From assembly GCA_020631295.1 (NCBI GenBank), contig JAHDHN010000008.1:16946-28354 (forward strand): DNA of 11,409 nt, read 5' to 3'. Below, piece by piece: positions 6,994 through 11,409 of this stretch (within the stretch, counting starts at the first letter, position 1; every line of letters begins with the position of its first letter). The stretch is from Rickettsiales bacterium. GTDB taxonomy: Bacteria; Pseudomonadota; Alphaproteobacteria; Rickettsiales; UBA8987. The notes beneath the pieces are model-generated. The model was not told where the DNA came from and ran no database searches. It worked only from the letters and a program-made list of their open reading frames with translations. A program made the translations under genes and the position numbers.

Positions 6994-7483
6994 GCTCTGC
7001 CACCTTGCGTTTTAGGGCCTCTGCTACTTCTTTTGAGGCAAAGCTGGAAACATCCCCCTTCAAACGCGCCACTTCTTTTACCAAGCGGCTTGCAATAAAC
7101 TGATGCTGCTCTGAGGCAGGAAGGAACACCGTTTGGATGGAAGCATCCAAGCGGGAATTCATACTCGCCAGCTGAATTTCATACTCAAAATCACTCACTG
7201 CGCGCAAACCACGAATCAACAGGCTCGCACGTTGCTGCCTTGCAAATTCCACCAACAAGCCAGAAAACCCCACCACCTTAATGCGCTTATGCTCTTTTAG
7301 CTGCGCGATATCACTTTTTACCAGCGCCACGCGCTCCTCCAGGCTAAACCACGGCGTTTTGGGAATATCATCCGCAATTGCAATAATCAACGTATCCACC
7401 AAACCCAAGGCACGGCTTATCACATCCATATGCCCTTTTGTAATCGGGTCAAATGTACCCGGATATAAGCCTATTCTTTCCAT
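6986..7483 (-). CDS. coaD: Phosphopantetheine adenylyltransferase
   Basis: CoaD transfers AMP from ATP to 4'-phosphopantetheine, the penultimate step of coenzyme A synthesis. The 165-residue protein, a normal length, shows the nucleotidyltransferase motif GTFDPITKGH (9-18, with the T/HxGH histidine H18), the substrate-binding RGLRAVSDFEYE (91-102) and the C-terminal ASRLVKEVARLKGDVSSF (131-148). The start ATG at 7483 gives MERIGLYPGTFDP, the standard N-terminus; no strong ribosome site precedes it. It appears to be the first gene of the coaD-ccmA-ccmB-gpsA run. The 118-base AT-rich upstream region holds TATATT on the minus strand as a possible -10, without a convincing -35. coaD overlaps ccmA by eight bases. 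Confidence 0.96.
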   Translation of the reverse strand: MERIGLYPGTFDPITKGHMDVISRALGLVDTLIIAIADDIPKTPWFSLEERVALVKSDIAQLKEHKRIKVVGFSGLLVEFARQQRASLLIRGLRAVSDFEYEIQLASMNSRLDASIQTVFLPASEQHQFIASRLVKEVARLKGDVSSFASKEVAEALKRKVAERG

Positions 7484-7622
7484 AGAGACTGCATAGGCCG
7501 CACATAGAACTTAGTAAATATAAAATCGCGCACACCACATTAATAGCACCCATAATCCAGAGAATTATTAACTCATTCATTTTTTGAAGATTTTTTAGTT
7601 CGTGCAGGCTATAGTACTTTCT

Positions 7623-8630
7623 ATGGCTAGAGGAACTACAATATTAAAATACAATATGTTCATGCTCTGCGTGCTTTTCTATAGTACAATGCAGGCGCAA
7701 ATCACCGATCCTACAGATATCCCCGATTTGGTGCATTGGGTGGACGCACAAAATGTAAATGGCGGCGGCGCTCAACCAGCCGATGGCGCTACAGTCAATA
7801 GCTGGAGCGATCTATCCAGTTCCGGCCTTAATTTAGGACCAGGAACCCAGGCAGAACCTGTATTTGACGAAGATGGCTGGAATGGTACCAGCTGTCCAGC
7901 CATTCGCTTTGGCCTTGGCAATGCACCATCCAATCTGGCAGGCGGCGATCCCTTTGGCGGCACACAAAGTGAAGCTACTATTTTTTTACTCCACCGCGAA
8001 GCCGTGCGCAGAAATGCTTTAACTGTGCAGTTTAATGGCTCCACTTTTGGTCAAAACCCCTATATTCTCACCTGGAGCAATGCCCGCCTCTTTCACCGCA
8101 TTCAGAATACATGGGTATCCAATTTGCATGGTGCTGCCGTTGGCGATCCTATTTTAATGAGCAGCTACCATTCACAAACAGGAAACCCAAGGCGCTATCT
8201 GCGTGCTAATGGCGTGCAAATTGCCACTTCTAACGCCATCAATAACAACTCTACCGCAGGTGGATTACACCTTGGCTGGGGGTGGAATGCCAACACGTAT
8301 TATTTCAATGGCTGGATTGCAGAGATGATTATATATAACCGCGCCCTAACTCCAGCAGAAGTTCAAGATGTGGAGGATTATTTAAACGATCGCTGGAGTG
8401 ATTGCGCGCAAGATGTAGACTTAGCTGTAACAAAAGAAGCCTTTGCCGATGCTGCGTGCACCATAGCACTCCCAATGCCTGTAAATGAAGGGGACCCGGT
8501 ATATTACTGCATTACCATTGAAAATAACGGCCCTGGCACCGCCACCAATGTAGAGCTTATAGACACATTACCCGACGGCGTTACCTTTCAAAGCACCAGC
8601 GACCCAGGCAATACCACCTATACGCCTTAA
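7623..8630 (+). CDS. Secreted LamG-like protein ending inside a DUF11 domain, probably truncated
   Basis: The 335-residue product from the ATG at 7623 begins with a likely signal peptide: basic MARGTTILKY, hydrophobic MFMLCVLFYST, and cleavage near MQAQ. An upstream GTG at 7602 would add seven residues. Residues about 34-258 look like a concanavalin/LamG-type jelly roll: it opens with LVHWVDAQNVNGGG and ends with the typical IAEMIIYNRALTPAEVQDVEDYL. Residues 266-335 match the first half of a DUF11 (surface repeat) domain, including VYYCITIENNGPGTATNVELIDTLPDGVTF split across positions 293-322. The stop at 8628 cuts this domain at about half its usual length, and no other frame continues it. 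No anchor or sorting signal remains. Such proteins normally carry several repeats and are exported to the surface. Role and substrate unknown; it stands alone on its strand, 139 bases from divergent coaD. Confidence 0.75.
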   Translation: MARGTTILKYNMFMLCVLFYSTMQAQITDPTDIPDLVHWVDAQNVNGGGAQPADGATVNSWSDLSSSGLNLGPGTQAEPVFDEDGWNGTSCPAIRFGLGNAPSNLAGGDPFGGTQSEATIFLLHREAVRRNALTVQFNGSTFGQNPYILTWSNARLFHRIQNTWVSNLHGAAVGDPILMSSYHSQTGNPRRYLRANGVQIATSNAINNNSTAGGLHLGWGWNANTYYFNGWIAEMIIYNRALTPAEVQDVEDYLNDRWSDCAQDVDLAVTKEAFADAACTIALPMPVNEGDPVYYCITIENNGPGTATNVELIDTLPDGVTFQSTSDPGNTTYTP

Positions 8631-8668
8631 ATTAGTATTTCTTACTTTATGATAACTTAACTTATAAT

Positions 8669-8753
8669 CGTCATCCCATGGCTTGACCATGGGATCTCCT
8701 ACGGCGTACTACATCCTTATCAAGAGATGCCACGGATAAACCGTGGCATGACG
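8669..8753 (+). repeat. 85-bp double-hairpin palindromic element, copy A
   Basis: The element opens with CGTCAT and closes with ATGACG, a perfect terminal inverted repeat. The left hairpin is ATCCCATGG, loop CTTGA, CCATGGGAT (8673-8695). The right hairpin is ATGCCACGG, loop ATAAA, CCGTGGCAT (8727-8749). Both stems are perfect 9 bp. A 31-base centre starts CTCCT and ends AAGAG. The reversed right arm resembles the left arm, so the element is an inverted repeat of one hairpin unit. It lies between convergent genes, eight bases past the stop of the barrel gene. Copy B at 9832 has the same length, orientation and loop placement. No clear target duplication is visible. Confidence 0.88.
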
Positions 8754-8761
8754 AGGTGGCT

Positions 8762-9760
8762 TCAAAACGCATATTGCAACCCAACAATAAGGCGCTCATC
8801 TGTTTCCAGCTGTGGGCCGTCTAGATCCTGAAATACAGGATGCAAATACTCCACCGCCAAACGCGTGCCATCCAATGACTCCCCCGGCAAGGCAACATTT
8901 ATACCCACACCAAGATCCAACCGCTTGCCGCCACGCAAATCTGTGCGCGCTGTTGGCACCATCATGGGGTTTAGCTCTGCATCTTCACCGCTAATATCAC
9001 CCCATACATGCCCGTCTAACCGCGCTGATACACTCACCTCTGGCGTGATGTCATAGGCAGCCCAACTGCTGAGCTTCAACTCATTACCTAAACTATACTC
9101 CTGGCTATTCTCATAGAGACGGAACGTGGCAGAGGCCTGCCCGCCCACACTCCAATTTTCTTTCACACGCTGCGTGAGCGTAATGCCAATAGAAGGATCC
9201 ACCGTACCAGAGCCTAGCTGCATAGGATATGGCAGCTTTGCATTATCCATAGCAGGTGTATCGCCACGCTCATCAATACTGCCTGTGGGCACACTGATGC
9301 CCAGCGTGATATGCGCTTTTGTTTCAGCAGAATCTGCAATGCTGAATAAACCAGCCAATTTTGCATCACCAAGTCCGCTAGTAGCCGTGGAGAACTTCAT
9401 GCCCATCATGCTGCGGTGATCCATATCTTTTTCTACATATGGCAGCATGGCCATCAGCGTTATATTATCGCTCACACCATACATCAGCCCAAACATATGC
9501 ATTTCCATATCCATTTTTGTGGGCACCACCATAAAGCCTTCAGCATGAACATCTGATAAAGACACACGATCTGTACCATCACGATTCCCATCCATATGCA
9601 TATTTCCATAACGGTAGGCAGTCATCCACTCTCCCTTTTTATGCATATGATCACCCATCACACCAATGGGTGCATGCGATGAGGCATTGTTATTAGAAGC
9701 CACCACTGCACTGCAAAGCAATGTGGAGGCCAGTATTATAGTTAGTTTTTGTAGTTTCAT
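8762..9760 (-). CDS. Met/His-rich outer-membrane beta-barrel protein, transporter-like (possible copper link)
   Basis: The 332-residue protein has a signal peptide (MKLQKLTIILASTLLCSAVVA, ends at residue 21) and a C-terminal QYAF with final Phe, typical of outer-membrane barrels. Alternating strand-like segments run throughout. The region from about residue 33 to 125 is crowded with Met and His (GDHMHKKGEWM, MDMEMHMFGLMYG, DMDHRSMMGM), suggesting soft-metal contact. The GLGDAK and ISVPTGSIDERGD stretches fit the transporter family placed with the MetA-pathway phenol-degradation barrels. I recall close relatives near copper-resistance genes, and the DUF2946 gene next door agrees. The exact substrate is not visible. 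The ribosome site is weak (GAAAG). The gene is flanked on both sides by 85-bp palindromic elements. Confidence is high for an outer-membrane barrel and moderate for copper. Confidence 0.78.
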   Translation of the reverse strand: MKLQKLTIILASTLLCSAVVASNNNASSHAPIGVMGDHMHKKGEWMTAYRYGNMHMDGNRDGTDRVSLSDVHAEGFMVVPTKMDMEMHMFGLMYGVSDNITLMAMLPYVEKDMDHRSMMGMKFSTATSGLGDAKLAGLFSIADSAETKAHITLGISVPTGSIDERGDTPAMDNAKLPYPMQLGSGTVDPSIGITLTQRVKENWSVGGQASATFRLYENSQEYSLGNELKLSSWAAYDITPEVSVSARLDGHVWGDISGEDAELNPMMVPTARTDLRGGKRLDLGVGINVALPGESLDGTRLAVEYLHPVFQDLDGPQLETDERLIVGLQYAF

Positions 9761-9831
9761 GTTATGTATTCTTTCGTGTGTTTATGTTTTTTATGTTAAC
9801 CTGCAGAATTAACAGAGTATCCCAAACAGCA

Positions 9832-9916
9832 CGTCATCCCACGACTTGTTCGCGGGATCTCCTGCCAGCTTCCGTGACCTTATTAGGAGATTCCATGGAT
9901 AAACCATGGAATGACG
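9832..9916 (+). repeat. 85-bp double-hairpin palindromic element, copy B
   Basis: It has the same plan and length as copy A: CGTCAT at 9832-9837 and ATGACG at 9911-9916. The left hairpin is ATCCCACGA, loop CTTGT, TCGCGGGAT (9836-9858, one A-C mismatch). The right hairpin is ATTCCATGG, loop ATAAA, CCATGGAAT (9890-9912, perfect). The 31-base centre starts CTCCT and ends AGGAG, so it can extend the pairing. It lies upstream of the barrel gene (72 bases from its start) and downstream of the DUF2946 gene, where it could end the thyX/DUF2946 transcript or shape the barrel leader. Confidence 0.88.
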
Positions 9917-9965
9917 GGGCGCGTGGAGATGGAAAATTGTTAAGTGGAATTAGTATAGATTAAAG

Positions 9966-10319
9966 TTATACCAAAGGCGGCGCGCGCACCTGACACAACA
10001 AGATTAATGTGCTAGATTTAGAAACATCCACAAAATACTGATTATTGGTGTCTTTTTCTGATATTATGGCAGAATAAATATGGCCTAAAGAAAGATCTTC
10101 TTCCGTTGCTGCAAGGCAGAAATCACAATGAGCACCATGCACAGAATTTTCATCGGAAGAAGTCTCACCCTGCAGCTTTACCAAGCCATTAGCCGTACAG
10201 ATGATGTTTGGCAGCAATGAAGACTGCTCAGCCTTCGGAGCAAGCGCGCCCAAAAAGAGTTGAGAGGCAATCAAGCAACATAATGTTGCATAACAAAAAT
10301 AGTGATGAAAGCGGCGCAT
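9966..10319 (-). CDS. DUF2946 family protein, small exported or membrane-anchored cysteine protein
   Basis: The 117-residue product has a basic start (MRRFHHYF) and a hydrophobic segment of about residues 9-26, acting as signal peptide or anchor. The outer part holds ICTANG (40-45), the HGAHCDFCL motif (61-69, with H64, C65 and C68) and a closing RAPP (112-115). The HCxFC motif and the C-terminal RxPP tail are hallmarks of DUF2946 proteins, which often accompany copper-receptor or copper-efflux genes. The His/Cys residues could bind metal, but no activity is established. It starts ten bases after the thyX stop with no obvious ribosome site, so it may be read from the thyX transcript. The next gene on the strand is the Met/His-rich barrel. 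Confidence 0.72.
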   Translation of the reverse strand: MRRFHHYFCYATLCCLIASQLFLGALAPKAEQSSLLPNIICTANGLVKLQGETSSDENSVHGAHCDFCLAATEEDLSLGHIYSAIISEKDTNNQYFVDVSKSSTLILLCQVRAPPLV

Positions 10320-10329
10320 TATTAAGAAA

Positions 10330-11277
10330 CTATGCAGCCTCGTCTTGCTCTAACGTTGCCATCAGCTCACGCCATTCACGTGCAGTTAAGCCGCTATTTT
10401 CTTGCGTTACCTGCTCACCAGACAGCATACGCTTCACCACTTCCACACCCGTACCAGAAAGATGGGCTGCATTTTGGCGGTATTCCAAAAACGCATCATG
10501 TGCAATGGGCAACCAACGCTTCAGCACATCCACCATCACATCCGCATAGGCACGAATTTCATATTGCGCATGGCTGTCTGCACGCAAAAATAAGAAATGC
10601 ATCAAATTATGCAGGTCAATTTTCCAGTACCATTGCGTGTAATAATTCAAATTCAAATTCATACGCGCAAGCTCACGTGCAATGCCGTCCTTGTTTTCAT
10701 CCAGCACCGTGCCGTCCTCCTTGCAGTTCATCAGCTCTTCATAATGCGCATAGCATTGCTCTGAATCTTTTTTCAGAATCTCTAACACACGCGCCGTTTC
10801 TTCCGGAGATAAAGTATCTGCACTACGACCCTGATGATTTTGCGCGGATTGCGGCGCCAAATGCTGCGGCTCAGGAATATAAAATTCTTTGTCCAAAATG
10901 GAGTAACGCGCCGAATATTCATTTACATTCGCTGTACGGTGACGAATCCATTGGCGGGCAATAAAGATAGGCAGTTTCACATGAAACTTGATCTCACACA
11001 TCTCAAACGGTGTAGTGTGCCAATGGCGCATGAGGTAACGAATCAACCCGCGGTCCTGATTCACCTGCTTGGTGCCCGTACCGTAAGACACGCGTGCAGC
11101 CTGCACAATGGCGCTATCATCGCCCATATAATCAATCACACGCACAAAACCATGATCCAACACCGGCAATGCTTCATATAAAATCTCTTCCAGCGCAGGC
11201 ACTGTGGGCCGCTTGGTGCTGAATTGCTGCGCCTGTAATTCTGTTACTTCTTGCTGCTGCGCGGCGGATAATGCCAT
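10330..11277 (-). CDS. thyX: Flavin-dependent thymidylate synthase
   Basis: ThyX makes dTMP from dUMP using methylene-tetrahydrofolate, FAD and NADPH, and needs no dihydrofolate recycling by ThyA. The 315-residue protein carries the ThyX signature RHRTANVNEYSARY (112-125). An N-terminal block starting VIDYMGDDSAIVQAARVSYG (47-66) precedes it, followed by HWHTTPFEMCEIKFHVKLP (85-103). The C-terminal dUMP-binding block contains LHNLMHFLFLRADSHAQYE (222-240), with the expected arginine R232. All key residues are present, and the length matches alphaproteobacterial ThyX. The start at 11277 is backed by a strong AGGAAGAGG just upstream (11288-11280). Its presence suggests, but does not prove, that the organism lacks ThyA. 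The DUF2946 gene follows after ten bases. Confidence 0.97.
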   Translation of the reverse strand: MALSAAQQQEVTELQAQQFSTKRPTVPALEEILYEALPVLDHGFVRVIDYMGDDSAIVQAARVSYGTGTKQVNQDRGLIRYLMRHWHTTPFEMCEIKFHVKLPIFIARQWIRHRTANVNEYSARYSILDKEFYIPEPQHLAPQSAQNHQGRSADTLSPEETARVLEILKKDSEQCYAHYEELMNCKEDGTVLDENKDGIARELARMNLNLNYYTQWYWKIDLHNLMHFLFLRADSHAQYEIRAYADVMVDVLKRWLPIAHDAFLEYRQNAAHLSGTGVEVVKRMLSGEQVTQENSGLTAREWRELMATLEQDEAA

Positions 11278-11310
11278 AACCTCTTCCTTTTCCCAAAAAA
11301 CGATTGCTTT

Positions 11311-11340
11311 TCTATATGACAGTTTTTATGCGTCTCGCAA
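11311..11340 (-). promoter_or_regulatory. Candidate thyX promoter
   Basis: On the minus strand TTGCGA (11340-11335) and TATAGA (11316-11311) are 18 bases apart, 34 bases before the thyX start codon. The match is moderate. The rest of 11278-11409 shows no gene. Confidence 0.35.
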
Positions 11341-11409
11341 GTATGTTTATCTAGATACTAGACATTCTACCCAGGCAGCGATAGTCCTATCTGTATGCAA
11401 ATAATGCCG

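Noticed and set aside
7584..7615. Promoter for the LamG/DUF11 gene (TTGAAG ... TATAGT)
   Set aside because: The boxes are 20 bases apart, too far for a normal sigma-70 promoter, and no better pair was found.
8600..8670. Frameshift restoring the DUF11 domain after 8630
   Set aside because: I read the other two plus frames past 8600; neither resembles the second half of DUF11.
10332..10964. 210-residue open frame antisense to thyX
   Set aside because: It lies wholly opposite a clear ThyX gene; its His/Ala/Ser-rich reading shows no domain and no ribosome site.

Overview
The window looks like chromosomal DNA from an alphaproteobacterium. UvrA has CPES where the family's first zinc cysteine pair would normally sit, a variant I recall from alphaproteobacterial UvrA. 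ThyX carries the RHRTANVNEYSARY signature common in that class. The intergenic regions hold GTCATCCC...CTTGA...GGGATCTCC-type palindromes like those scattered through many alphaproteobacterial genomes, including Rickettsiales. Base composition looks like the mid-40s percent GC by eye (not counted). I cannot name a genus. Most genes are housekeeping, densely packed, and no gene-free stretch exceeds 300 bases. I saw no tRNA, rRNA, CRISPR array, insertion sequence or prophage gene.

Left part (1-4732): uvrA (minus, cut by the window edge) is divergent from ssb, with candidate promoters overlapping head to head. ssb overlaps engB by one base, and phr, a DNA photolyase, follows on the same strand. 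Three of these four genes act in DNA repair or replication: excision repair, single-strand binding and photoreactivation. A palindromic repeat lies between engB and phr, and a second repeat type lies between the converging phr and gpsA.

Middle part (4872-7483, minus): coaD, ccmA, ccmB and gpsA form a tightly overlapping cluster. It joins coenzyme A synthesis, the ABC core of the cytochrome c haem exporter, and glycerol-3-phosphate dehydrogenase for phospholipid synthesis. Every junction overlaps (8, 4 and 22 bases), which suggests one transcript with translational coupling.

Right part (7623-11409): this is the accessory-looking stretch. It holds a secreted LamG-like protein that stops halfway through a DUF11 domain (plus), a Met/His-rich outer-membrane beta-barrel (minus), a small DUF2946 protein (minus) and thyX (minus). 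The barrel and DUF2946 genes resemble parts of copper-handling loci. The barrel gene is bracketed by two same-orientation 85-bp double-hairpin elements of identical length. Their stem sequences differ but keep pairing, and their loops are specific to each arm. These elements, and the broken DUF11 gene next to one of them, are the most interesting signals. I see no clearly new multi-gene system.
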